Assembly: GCA_016271365.2 (NCBI GenBank)
Contig: CM057450.1
Span: 1,800,052,967-1,800,116,966 of the forward strand
Source: Neoceratodus forsteri
Taxonomy: Eukaryota; Chordata; Ceratodontiformes; Ceratodontidae
Direction of reading: 5' to 3'
DNA length: 64,000 bases
Made by a program: the position numbers and the translations under genes. This document shows positions 31,221-41,879 of the stretch, piece after piece. Each line of letters starts with the position of its first letter. Within the stretch, counting starts at the first letter, position 1. The notes under the pieces were generated by a model, which ran no database searches, was not told where the DNA came from, and saw nothing but the letters and a program-made list of their open reading frames with translations.

Positions 31221-31855
31221 CAGAATGTGCACTTAAGTGGGCTACACTGTGCTGGCCAGGAGCTCCTGATATGTTTTCCCTGCTGTCCCTCTGTCACCAG
31301 TGTAGCTTGCCTCTGGAATGACTCCATGCAGTCTTCATACTTTTTCTTGTGTGAGCTCCAGAAATGGACACAGTACTTCAGGTGCAGCCTCACCAGTGAG
31401 CCACAGAGGGGCAACAGTATATTTTCCTCCTGCTGGTGAAACCCCTCCCTACATACCCCCAGCATCCTGTTAGCTGTCTCAAAGGCCCTGGTGCACTGGG
31501 CTGTTGACATGATACTATTACTTATAATGACCAGAAGGTCCCTTTTCTCTGTGGTCGGGCTGATTTTTTTCCCTCCTTCCAATAATGCATTTTCTGTTTC
31601 TTTCTCCCTATGTACTGTACATAATTTATACCTTCTTGGCATTTAGGTTTAGCTGCCAAAACTTAGACCACCTCCAAAATCTTTCTAGGTCTCACCTCAT
31701 GTCCCAGATCTTATCCTCAGTGACTACTGTAACATTGATTTTGATGTGATCTGCAAAGAGACAAAATTTTCCTTTGATACCTCCCCCAATGTTGCAGATG
31801 AACACATTGAAAAGTACCGGCCTCAGAACCGACCACTGTCATTACGGCATCTGTA
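31221..31855 (-). pseudogene. CR1 RT thumb fragment
   Basis: The minus-strand open stretch from 31642 reads LLVIISNSIMSTAQCTRAFE, ANRMLGVCREGF and LPLCGSLVRLHLKYCVHFW, the CR1 thumb block; it ends for real near 31250. Upstream, about 31855-31700, traces of the PQGS-to-YADD region appear in other frames. Eroded but unambiguous. Confidence 0.75.
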
Positions 31856-33756
31856 TGAATAATTTTCTGTCTTTTGCAACAGCCAATAAATAAAATGTTA
31901 AAAAATAATTATTGTAAGCCATTTAAAGTAACAATGTATTTCCTGTAGTGGACTGCTGCTTACAACAGGTCTACTTAGGCCTAACAGTGGGAAGACGCTG
32001 CTGCTTAAAATACCATTTCCACAGTATTCCATATACATTTATGACAGTGTTGTATGCAAGCTCTAGTCGCACTTAATTTATTTACACATCTAATTTTCAC
32101 ATGCTTTCTTGCTTCTTTGAATACACAGTTCCAGAGAGCCACATGGCACCAGTGCGGATACATTTGACCAGACAGAGATTGTGAATTCATCTGACAACAT
32201 TAGAAATAATATGTATTGCATGTTATACTGCTATACTTTACCAATGATACAGCAGCTTTAAAGGTGACAAACATTTTTTACAACTCTAGATGCCCTCCTG
32301 CTTTCCTTTTAGTATTTATCTAATATTCTGATGTGTTTTAACCTCTTTTTCTTAAATTAATTGTATGATTTTATTTTTTTTTGCCTTTTCTTGCCTTTCT
32401 AGATACTTGGAATCCCTTTCTCCTCAGCAGTTGCTGCTCTCTCTTTTCATACTGCCTGCACATTCTATGACATCAGTAACACCATTTCAGGCCTCGGAAT
32501 GCTGTGACTGATGTCATGGAGTGTCTTAAAAATATGAAAAGAAAAAACACAGTAGATAGTAGATAGTCAGCAAAGTGGAACTCTTTGTAGATCTGAGGGT
32601 ACCCCAAAGCTAGATAATTTATTTATCAAAAACTGGTCATATGGTCATATCATAATACATAAAAGGTTTAAATAATGTAGCCACGAGCAGGGGATTGCTG
32701 ATGACAAGCAACTGGGATCCAGACTGAAAAGTGAGGCTGCCAAATCGGAAGGATTGGCAAGACAAAGTCTGACTGACTACCTCTTAGTAGGTTGCTGGTT
32801 TAACAAGTCCCAGTTAAAGAGCCCCTAAAGTGGAAACATTTTTAGCTTTCTCTATTTCTTCATAATTATGCAGATTAGCATAAAAACAGGCTCCATGATT
32901 TCAGCTGCTCTGACTGCTTGTCTACACCTGGCATCACAGGCATCTGTTTGTGAGAACAATCATTTCCACAACATTGTTACCGCCTTCCTTTTTAACCCCC
33001 ACCCCATGTCGCACACCGACCGCACTGGAACATGGCCCAATGTGGGAGATCTTCATGGTCTGTCAAAAGTGGGCTGGGACCTGACCCACCAAGCATACTG
33101 TGACTGACACTCACCAGCCCAGAACTACAGTACAATACCAGTGTGCCCTGTGCCATGCAGGCAGGAGGATTTCATCCCAGTGTGAAGTCGTGCATTCCTG
33201 CCATCACGGCTCCTTCCTCCTGGGCCACAAGGAGGCAGTTGTGTAACAGCAGGAGTTGCCCATCCGCCACAAGACACGATGCATCAAACATGAACTCTCA
33301 ACACTGCTTCTGCCCACCACTGTGCAACAATTTGTGCTCAGGATACGAACCTGGGTTTTCGGCATGCAAACTGTGACATGTACCTCTGGATCATTTTCTG
33401 GCCTACTGTTGTCCTCTTGTAACTCAAATTGGGGAGTAGATTTCCTCTTTTTTTAAACTTTCATTTTTCTTAAGTTTTCAGCAAGTAAACTGGCACCCAC
33501 ACGGACATGCCAGGTATCACAATGGCTACATTAACATTGTGCATTTTAGTTTACATAGAAAATGGTCCAGTTCATCATAGCTGAGTAACACTACAGTCAT
33601 TCAACTGTTTGAGATGCAGCTGGAAAAAGTCTACACAGTAAATCAGTCACAGATAAATTAAGCCTATAGCCAACTGGGGCAAAAGTGGGGGGAACGCATC
33701 ACTCCCTTCCAAATACTGTCACACTGCCAACAAAACCAACTAGTGGAGTTTTCATT
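31856..33756. other. No gene recognised; one inverted repeat
   Basis: About 1.9 kb without a credible coding stretch or repeat match. It contains a perfect 11-base inverted repeat at 32467-32477 and 32507-32517. AT-rich around 32340-32400. Small open frames near 32868-33456 overlap and have no domain. Confidence 0.5.
32467..32517. repeat. 11-base perfect inverted repeat
   Basis: ATGACATCAGT at 32467-32477 and ACTGATGTCAT at 32507-32517, loop of 29 bases. It could be a remnant end of a small DNA transposon or chance; each arm also contains a CRE-like TGACATCA sequence. Confidence 0.55.
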
Positions 33757-33871
33757 TATTTATTTAAAAGAGATTTACCAAGAAAGACATACTGAGCTGC
33801 GAAGATCATTTCCAGATGCGTCCTGGGGGAGTGAGGAGAGGTATAGTAAGTACAAACAAGCAGAAGCACAG

Positions 33872-34245
33872 TAATAAGAAGTCAGCAATACGTGGTATGT
33901 ACAATAATATACATTGCCAGTAATAACAATACAACAATACACAGTATGTACAATACTATACATTGCCAGTAATAACAATACACAGTATGTACAATAATAC
34001 ACATTGCCAGTAATAACAATACAATAATACATGGTATGTACAATAATACACATTGCCAGTAATAACAATACAACAATACATAGTATGTACAATAATATAC
34101 ATTGCCAGTAATAACAATACACGGTATGTACAATAATATACATTGCCAGTAATAATACAACAATACACGGTATGTACAATATTACACATTGCCAGTAATA
34201 ACAATACAACAATACATAGTATGTACAATAATATACACTGCCAGA
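33872..34245. repeat. Minisatellite, alternating 41- and 49-base units
   Basis: The motif CATTGCCAG recurs at 33912, 33961, 34002, 34051, 34100, 34141 and 34187, with CACTGCCAG at 34237; spacings are 49, 41, 49, 49, 41, 46 and 50. The long units carry one extra AACAATACA-like subunit. Each unit also has GTATGTACAATA. Long open frames rich in Tyr, Cys and Ile across it on the minus strand are translations of the repeat and not genes. Confidence 0.88.
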
Positions 34246-35104
34246 GCAAATAATAATGCAGGTTAAACATCAGAAGTGCAAAGTACTCAGCACACACAAA
34301 AAGGTAATGTCACAAAATAAGAAAGGGTAACTAGGAGAGAGTAAGTAGAGGAGGTGAGAAAGAGAGGCTGGGGGGGTTAAAAGGTTAAGTAGTGGTGGAC
34401 ATAAAAGAGAGTAAAGAAGAGAAACAGATTATGGCAGGCAGGGTGAGAGAATAGAGTGCAGAAGATTAGGAAGGGGTAGAAAGGATGATTACTTGGGGTG
34501 GGAGTGAGTGAGAAAGAAGTAAGGGTGTGAGAGGAAGCACTGGAGGAAAGGGGAGAGGAAGGGGGATGAGGTGGATGGCGAGAACTATAGAGGTCCGAGT
34601 AGGTAAGAAGAAGTGTAGGGCAATGGGGCTAAGGGCATTTACAGGAGGGGGCAGCATGACCTTGGAGAAGAGAGGGAAAAGAGTGTTTGGAGGTGGCAGA
34701 GCAAATTGTTAGCGGACGAGAGTTCCAAAGATTAGGAAGACAGAAGGAGAAACCAGACTAGCCAGCTAATGATTTACGAGAGGGGAGCAAAAGAGAATGA
34801 TAACCTGAGTTATGGAGAGAGTACGTGGAGGATGGCATAGGGAAGAAGAGAGAGCTGAGGTAAGGAGGGAGCGAAGCCAACCAGAATTTAGAAATAAAGG
34901 AGGCACAGTGAATGAGACGGTGGTCATTCAAGGAAGGTAGGGAGAGATCAATGTACATAGAACAGTGGTGAGTCCGGGTGGGGGGGGGGACAGGCCAAGG
35001 CAAAATGGCAAAAGGAGTGGAAGAGAGGATCCAGTCTGGCCAGGGTGGATTTAGGTGCTGCACCACAGACTAAGTCGCCATAATCAAAAATGGGGAGGAT
35101 CATT

Positions 35105-36573
35105 TTAGTGGTAATGTCCCAGCGGGCAGCTATAGTATACAGCTTTTGTTTTTATAAAGTGCACCAAGCTTGGGATGGAGTTTTTTGTACATGTCATCTG
35201 TGTGCTGAGAAAACCATGGTGGTGGTCAAGCCAGACACTGAGATACTTAAATGAGGGTCTGTCGTCAATATTTCCCCCAGTGAGGGTGAGGAAGGTGGGG
35301 AGTGAAGGGAGTTTAGAAAGCCTCTGTTGTGTGCCAAAACACATGGAGACCATTTTCCTAGCATTAAGGGATAGTTGATTAGCCCTGAACCATTCCTGGA
35401 CAGTGTCAAAATCAAGCTGAAGCCTGGATGTCAACGCTGCTGGAGGAGAGCCAGAGGAAAACAGGACCGTGTCATCTGCGTACATGTGGACGGATGTAGA
35501 GGAGCAGGCTAAGGGGAGGTCGTTGAGGAATATGGAGAAAAGCGAAGGGCCAAGGACGGAACCTTTCCGAATGCCAGTGTTTATGGGTAGAGAGGGAGAA
35601 TAAGAGAATCTCCAGTTCTCACTAATTGAGATCTACCTACAAGGTAGGAGTTGAACCACCTCGTTGCGGAGTCAGATGGACCTGCTGATTTTAGTTTGTC
35701 CAGGAGAAGAGGGTGTGAGACAGTGTTGAAAGCTTTCACTAGTTTGACAAAGATGGCAGCAGTGAGGAGGCCTTGTTCCATGACAGAATGGATGCAATCT
35801 GTGAGCCTGAGGAGAGAGAGGAAGTGGTGGAGTGATGTTTGTGAAAACCAGACTAGAATGGGGTGAAAAAGAAGGAGGAGTCGAGGAAAGGGGAGAGTTG
35901 AGATAGAACTATGTGTTCTTAAAGTTTGAATAAGGTTGGGAGGACAGAGATTGGGAGGAAACTTCCAGGAGAGGAGCAGTCATCTCCTTTTGGAAGGGGG
36001 ATGACTGATGCATGCTTTCAAGTATTTGGGACTGAGGCAAGAGAGAATAAGTTGAGCAGGAAAGAGATGGGCAAGGCAATAGCCGATGCAGAGAGGTGTA
36101 GGGGCTTGGGATCAAGCCCATCTGGGCTTCCACCTTTCTGGAGGTTGAGAGCCAGGAGGGCTTTAAGAGCCGAGGCAGGGGTGGTAGGCAAGAAGAAGGG
36201 GGAAGAAGTGAGGGAGGAAGGAGAAAGATGGAGGGGGAGTAGCGGGGAGTGCAGAGAGAAGTGAGGAAGCACAGGTGGTGAAATAGGAGTTGAAAGCTGA
36301 GGCAACAGAAGGAGGGTCTGAAATGGTGGAGTAACCCATTTTGAGAACAGGGGAGGGGGACCTGGGGGGGCAGAAAAGGGCATGTATTACGTTCCAGAAC
36401 TTGGAGGGGTTGCTAATAATAAACTGAAATGCAAAGGAAAAGAACTCAGCCTTAGCTAATCTGGTAGCTCTAGCACGAGAGTTTCTCAAAGCATGATACT
36501 TGTTAAGGTTGGCAGGAGTGCTAGAGGACTTGTAAGACTTCCATGCCAGGTCACATGCACGGAGGTAGGCCAA
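35105..36573 (-). pseudogene. Family Y LINE RT, frame-shifted
   Basis: N-terminal linker 36573-36163 (YLRACDLAWKSYKSSS, KYHALRNSRARATRLAK). RT entry about 36150-35920 in mixed frames. Palm block AIFVKLVKAFNTVSHPLLL (35781-35581). MYADDTVLFSSGSPPAALTS with an intact YADD (35485-35430). Thumb RANQLSLNARKMVSMCFG and FKYLSVWLDHH. At least three shifts. It resembles the frame at 11781-12122 closely. Confidence 0.8.
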
Positions 36574-36588
36574 AAGTTCAGCCGAGAT

Positions 36589-37194
36589 TCAGGGAAGGTG
36601 ATAACCTCTGACCCTCATTTTCTCGAGTGGGGCATGCTGATCCCAGACTAGTAAAATGTTTGATTGGAAATATTGTAGGACTTGACTGATACTACTGGCC
36701 ATAGAAATAGGGGAACAGTCAGTGGAAAGTAGATCGTGTAGTGAGGATAAATCAATTGATAGGAAGGACCTGAGTAGGATAATTTGGGGAAGGAGGAAAT
36801 AAACCATATGATGGTCACTGAGTGCGTCAGGGAAGGTACCAGCATCAATGATACGGTGCAGGTGAGTAGCAAGAACCCAGTCCAGTAGAGACTGGTTCTG
36901 AGAATGGGGATTGTGACGGGTAGGGACAGAAATGAGTTGCGTATGATGCAGGGACTTCATGCTTTGGCAGAGTTTAGAGTTAGAGTGTGAAAGCCAATTA
37001 GAGTTGAAATCACCTAAGATAAGAAGCTCCCCAGTGGAGGCATGAGTAGAGATAGTGGTTAGTAGTTCTGTAACAGAAGAAGGAGAAAGCTCTGGGCGGC
37101 AGTATACATCTGCCATGAAAATGGGAAGAGAGAAAGGGAAGAAAAGTTTTAGGTTGAGAAGTTCATAGGCTGCAGGGGATGAGACAGTCAGCAC
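36589..37194 (-). pseudogene. Family Y LINE endonuclease, C-terminal part
   Basis: 201 open codons without a stop: MADVYCRPELSPSSV, then LLILGDFNSNWLSHSNSK with the metal-binding Asp-Phe-Asn, NQSLLDWVLATHLHRI and LSDHHMVYFLL with the catalytic S-D-H. The N-terminal EN half (Asn and Glu blocks) is absent. It is one of the best-preserved coding stretches in the window, though truncated. Confidence 0.82.
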
Positions 37195-37200
37195 TGGGTT

Positions 37201-37520
37201 TGACTGAATAACATCATAACATCAAACTGAGCAACACAGGTGGTTAAGGACAGAAAAGACTATTACTTATTTACTGATTGATTTTATCTGTTGACATACA
37301 GTAGTTTACCAGTAAAACAAGCAGAGCACTGGAGGCTTTGTCCACTTGCAAACAGTGGGGGGGGGGGGCACAGAGGAGAATTAACAGGTAGTAAATCGGG
37401 GGTGAGCACAAAAACTGTAAGCTATAAAACATGTGAGTAAACAGCAAGCATATGTGTAAGTAGGTGTATTTAAATTATCAATCAGAATATAAATCTATGC
37501 TCCATGCAAGGGGATTGCCT
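37201..37520. other. Spacer with a G run
   Basis: No coding signal. A run of 13 G near 37359-37371 is the only feature; such runs are prone to length error. Confidence 0.45.
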
Positions 37521-38395
37521 CGACTTGGTATCTTCATATAAATATCTAGGCATGCATCTGGATCAGCAGTTTGTTAATCTGGCCACATATCCAAAGTAAC
37601 AGCAAAGTGCTATGCAAAGCTAGGTGCCCTTTACAGGGTGAAAAGCTGCCACCAGCTGCACATCAAGAAACTGGTGGCTGAACACCTCAATCTTCCCCCT
37701 ACCCTATTGGACTATGGGGACATGGTTTACGCAGGACCACGCTCTTCTGCCCTGTCCAAACTGACAACACAGTTCCATGCACTATGCAGATTTCATATTG
37801 ACCTGTTCCCCAAGAACCCACCACCTTAAATGCACAATGAACTTGGATGGCTACCACCCCAAAAGAGGCACTCTCTACATATTGCATTAGTGAGTGGGGG
37901 CTTTGTACTGGTCATGTGAACCTGGAACTTTTTACACCAACCTCAAAATTTCACTTACTCAGGTCTGAGAACAGTCGACATTTCCAGATCACTACATGCA
38001 GGAGAAACTTAGGGCAAGCCTCAATCCCCTACAGACGTCCCTCTGTCTGGAATAGCTTGCCTGCTACAATCACCGCTGCCAATTTCTTCATGTCATATAA
38101 GCAACACATAAAGGCTCATCATGCCTCCTTGACTGCATTCCCCAACTGCTCCGGCCATGATTCTTTTGGGTGCAACAGTCACATGTCTGATACCTCTTAG
38201 AGGGTATAATGAGCCACAAACTGTTCCCTCCTGTGACACAAGCCTACTTAGCACACTGCCTGCTGTATGATACATTTGTTACATGATCGATAGACACTGT
38301 GAGTCTCTTTTGTAAGACTCCAATTGCATCTGCCTAAATATTGAACCCTGTATGTAGTTGTGTTGTATTCTTATGTTACTTACTGCAGCTAGGTG
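37521..38395 (+). mobile_element. L2-like LINE (family X-like), RT C-terminal fragment
   Basis: Starts in the thumb with SSYKYLGMHLDQQF (about 37531-37572), then LHIKKLVAEHLNLPPTLLDY and GDMVYAGPRSSALSKL (37638-37829). After a shift comes the tail PSVWNSLPATITAANFF (about 38038-38090). The 3' UTR runs to about 38395, where composition changes. 5'-truncated, with at least two shifts. Confidence 0.78.
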
Positions 38396-38850
38396 ACATA
38401 TTCAGAGCCAGCCGGATGCACATGCATAAGGGTGCGCCACGCAAAAAAGATGGGCCGGCTGGCTCTGGGACAATATTCAAACAGATTGTGCAGTCTGTTC
38501 AGATCATGCAATCTGTTGAAATATTGGAGCCTGGTTGCATGGTGCACAGCAGGGGGTCGCCATGCTCCATGCAGCAGCAAGCAGGGTGCGAGGCTGACCA
38601 CCGCCCATAGGGGTACTGCGTGGTGCACACTGGTATGCGTCATGGCCGCCATAGGCGATATTCAGCACAAACATGCAGATGAGGCCATTAGGCATGCACA
38701 TCACAATGGGACCATTTGCATGCCCAGCAGCCCATTATGGCTCATCTGCATGCGGTGCACTGCTGAATGCACCAGGCTAGCCCCCAGCCCTGCTCAATGT
38801 AGAAAGAACAATAACCTCACCCGCTCCCTTGCCCTGGTAGTACGTTAATA
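38396..38850. repeat. GC-rich repeat-like block with inverted repeat
   Basis: CAGAGCCAGCCGG at 38403-38415 pairs perfectly with CCGGCTGGCTCTG at 38455-38467. ATATTCAAACAGATT and AATCTGTTGAAATAT form a second, looser pair near 38472-38524. The block is rich in GTGCAC/TGCATG words. It may be one or two small non-autonomous elements. Open frames on both strands are unconvincing. Confidence 0.55.
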
Positions 38851-39104
38851 AGAAAGGATGCGGTTTTAAATATCTACAATCTTATCTGATTTTCTTTTAG
38901 TTCAATCTAAGGATACATTTAAATAAGAAGGACTCACAAGCAAAAAACAGTAAGAGGCAGGTATACATCATAAAATATTTGAGAAAAACAATGAGAGAAA
39001 CAAATTACATCTCTTTGTCCATACGTGTTTAGTAAGAGGGCAGTACAAAACTTAGGATTGTTTATCAATTTCAGAACACACAGGGAAGTGTGACATATCA
39101 AATG
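38851..39104. other. AT-rich spacer, nothing recognised
   Basis: No coding or repeat signal seen. Confidence 0.4.
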
Positions 39105-39310
39105 GAGGAGGCAGTATAGTGCAGTGGTTTAAGGCTCTGAGCTACAAATCTGGAGACCTGGGTTTGAATCCCACACCCCCCAGCTGCATACTGTATGACC
39201 CTAAGCAAATCACTTAACTTCCTTGTGCTCCCAGGTTGCACCTGTAAACAAGCTTTCAGTTTAGTGTGTCTCACCTTGTTAAACCCTTTTTTAAACAATT
39301 GGAAAAAAAA
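39105..39310 (+). mobile_element. CORE-SINE (MIR-like), nearly complete
   Basis: The head GTATAGTGCAGTGGTTTAAG supplies an A box and GGTTTGAATCC (39161-39171) a B box. TGACCCTAAGCAAATCACTT (39196-39215), followed by AACTTCCTTGTGCTC, matches the CORE segment of mammalian MIR and related SINEs. Its 3' part, CCCAGGTTGCACCTG...CACCTTGTTAAACCC, resembles the 3' tail of LINE family X. It ends in an A-run at 39303-39310. No target duplication found. Confidence 0.85.
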
Positions 39311-39467
39311 ATGAGAATATAATCTGGGAAACAGATGGTGAGCATTTTGAACATTATGAAAGTATTAATTTATTTTTGAAATAAATAAATAATATATATA
39401 TATTACTAATATTAAATATTTTTGATGGGAACAGATACAGAGATCTACTGAGGAATGTTTATCTAAA
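39311..39467. other. AT-rich spacer
   Basis: Contains an ATATATATAT run near 39393. Nothing else seen. Confidence 0.4.
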
Positions 39468-40393
39468 ACATTTATTTATTTATTTATTTATTGAATTTTG
39501 ATAACCGGGTAGGCCCACTGGGCCCCGGAGGTCCCTTTTTCAGGGGTGACCCCAGAGTTACAATACAAGACTTGGTAAGCAGTAGAACATATATAAGTTA
39601 TTTGGCATGCGACATTCTTACATGTATATGCAGCAGTGAAGTATTCTTAGCGATTACATTACATTATTTCAGTGCAACATATGACTGTATCTCTAAAAAA
39701 ACCTTCCTTGGAAGTTCACGGGGGGGGGGGAAGGCCACAGAGGTGTTAGTGCTGCCAGATTAAGGTTAAGGTGATGAACGTGTGGTAAGTGCGCTGGCCA
39801 GGAGGTAGAGAGGGGGTGTCAGGTACCATAGCATTAGCATTTACTCGTTGCCAGCATATGAGTCTTGAGTCTCAAGTGGAAGCACTTAACGGATGAGGCT
39901 TCCCGCACCTCCAATGGGAGGTTGTTCCAAAGGGAGGGGGCAGCATAAGAAAAGGACATATGTCCTGCCTTGGTCCTAACCTTAGGGACCTCTAAGAGAG
40001 TTTGACCTGAGGTCCATAGGTTACACGGATTTCACTTAACAGTTAGGAGTCCCTAGAGACACGGGGGGGAGAGGAGCCGATTAGTTTATTTGCCAGGCAG
40101 AGTACCGGGTACTTGAGGCGGGCTTCGAAAGATGGCCAGCTAAGTCATGGTAAGAACTTGCAATGGTGGCTCCTTATGTGGGATAAGGTGGCAAAATGGA
40201 CCACCTTATTGTATAGGATCTGTAACTTGCTGAACTCTAGCTTAGCCACTCCCTGAAGTACCGGGGCAGCGTAGATGAGTGTTGGGAGTAGAACACTTGC
40301 AGCAATGGCAGTCCTGGCTTCAGGGATCTGCTGGTCCTTAAGCCAGTATAGTTTACATAAATGTTCTGTATCTGGAAAGAAAACCAGTAACAA
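39468..40393 (-). mobile_element. L2-like LINE family X, 3' end
   Basis: The reversed (AAATA)n tail at 39468-39492 is followed by AATTTTGATAACCGGGTAGG and CCTTTTTCAGGGGTGACCC, the reverse of the tail at 10461-10540. RT coding at 40393-40145 reads RTAIAASVLLPTLIYAAPVL, matching LLPTLLYGSPVLHS at 9.7 kb. 5'-truncated at about 40393. A G run at 39720-39730 lies in the 3' UTR. Confidence 0.75.
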
Positions 40394-40408
40394 GAAAATA
40401 AAAAAGTA

Positions 40409-41328
40409 ACTTATTTAAAACATATTTTGGTGAGTGAGCCTATTTGTGACCAATTTTGTTTTGAAGTCCAATGGTACCCCCTTCCCGGCCCCAATTGATG
40501 TTGAAATAAAAATGACCTCTCCTGTTCCCCTTGCCCTGGTAGTCCAGTGGTACCCCATTCCCCAGCCCCGATCGATGTAATAATAAAATAGAACAGCTTC
40601 CATTCCCATTTCCCTGTTAGTCTAGTGGTTCCCACCTCCCCGAGCCCCAATCGTATACAAATGACAGTGACCCCATCCCTGGTAGTCAAGTGGCCTCTCA
40701 CTCCCCAGCCCATTAGTGACCCACCACCCCGATCCCCCAACCCGACTGGAGCTGGTGACTGGCTCAGCCCATCCACACTGCCACAACCAGCCATCAACTG
40801 AACAGTATGGGAGCATGTACAGTATACAGTACATACCCATGGGTTGGGTGTACTGTACATGCTCCCGTACTGTTCAGTTGGCAGCTGGCCATATTGGTGT
40901 GGGTGGGCTGTGCCAGTCGCCGGCTCCAGTTGGGTTGGGGAAGCAGTGTGGTGGGTCACTAATGGGCTGGGGAGTGGGAGGCCAACTGACTACCAGGGAT
41001 AGGGTCACTGTCATCTGTATATGATCGAGGCTCGAGGAGGAGGGAACTACTAGACTAACAGGGAAACAGGAACAGGAGTTTTTCTGTTTTATTATTACAT
41101 TGATCGGGGCTGGGGACCACTGGATTACCAGGGCAAGGGGAACGGGTGAGGTTATTTTTATTTCAACATTGTCTGGGACTGAGGATGGGTGACCACTAGA
41201 TGACGAGGCCAAGAGGAACGGGAGAGGTTATTTTTATTTTAGCATTGATCGGGGCTGAGGGGGGTACCAGTGGACTACCAGAGCAAAGGGAATGGGTGAG
41301 GTTATTTTTATTTCAACATTGTTCGGGG
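40409..41328. repeat. Large palindromic array (foldback) of about 80-base units
   Basis: The left arm reads toward about 40840 and the right arm is its reverse complement, with the centre near 40831-40847 (ACATACCCATGGGTTGGGT). Pairing examples: GGTGGGTCACTAATGGGCTG (40950-40969) with its complement near 40705-40724, and CATGTACAGTA with TACTGTACATG at the centre. Each arm is itself a series of units containing GATCGGGGCTGGGGACCACT-like and GGCAAGGGGAACGGG-like words with TTATTTTTATTTCAACATTG. Open frames in it are translations of the repeat. Confidence 0.8.
41315..41328. repeat. Target-site duplication, left copy
   Basis: AACATTGTTCGGGG, matched exactly at 44327-44340. Confidence 0.82.
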
Positions 41329-41879
41329 TTTACTAAGCACTTTGGGACCAGCCAGTCAGATCTTTGCTGGCAGGGATGTGGGAACAGAGGGATACATGGC
41401 CATATTTTTCCAAGATTTCTAGAAAACGATCCACACACAAATGCAGCAGTTAACGGAACTCCGGATCCCATTCACAGGTACTAACCTAGTACTAGGCTTT
41501 TCTGCCTTACTAACAGGAAATAAGGATGCAAGGACTCTTGCTCAGATGCTTAGAGTGGTAGCTTTAAAAGTGTATAACAACTAGATGACTATCCCCCCCC
41601 GCCCGCCCACTTTACAAGAATGGCAGTCTAGGGTGACAGAGTTGGAGAGGATGGAGAACATTACGAGCCGTGTAAGGTTACAAGAAAAGTTCCTGGAGAT
41701 ATGGCACCCCTGGCACTTAGAAAAAGATACCCCATACCATAATAACCAAGAGTAAAGTAGGACAGATGTGAACCTAAATGGACTGTCCATAACGGACCCA
41801 CTGGCTATAGCCAAGTCATTTAATGCCTCTTTCACAGACCTAAGCTCTGTCCTACCACCCGACTATCTGAAGCGAGAGA

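Larger units (their letters stand above)
29788..31855 (-). mobile_element. CR1-type LINE split by two SINEs
   Basis: The reversed tail starts at about 29788 (CATAGAAAGATGGTGGCAG). The C-terminal RT tail is at 30242-30451 (RKYFFMVRVADRWISM), and the thumb at about 31250-31642. The RT stops near 31855 at the region after PQGS. One SINE lies in the 3' UTR (29910-30224) and another between tail and thumb (30680-31220). Confidence 0.75.
33757..37200 (-). mobile_element. L2-like LINE (family Y), longest copy
   Basis: The reversed tail TTTATTTATTTAAAAG at 33757 is followed by a minisatellite, a purine-rich stretch (pyrimidine-rich 3' UTR), RT (35105 to about 36570) and the C-terminal half of EN (36589-37194). 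It is 5'-truncated inside EN. Compared with the copy at 10.7-12.3 kb the 3' UTR is longer because of the minisatellite; otherwise the two align throughout by eye. Confidence 0.8.

Noticed and set aside
33775..34297. Overlapping minus-strand open frames rich in Tyr, Cys and Ile
   Set aside because: They are translations of the minisatellite in three frames, with no start context and no domain.
40411..41484. Open frames with repeated Gly-Thr-Thr-Gly and Gln-Gly phrases
   Set aside because: They translate the units of the palindromic array; the periodicity comes from the DNA repeat.
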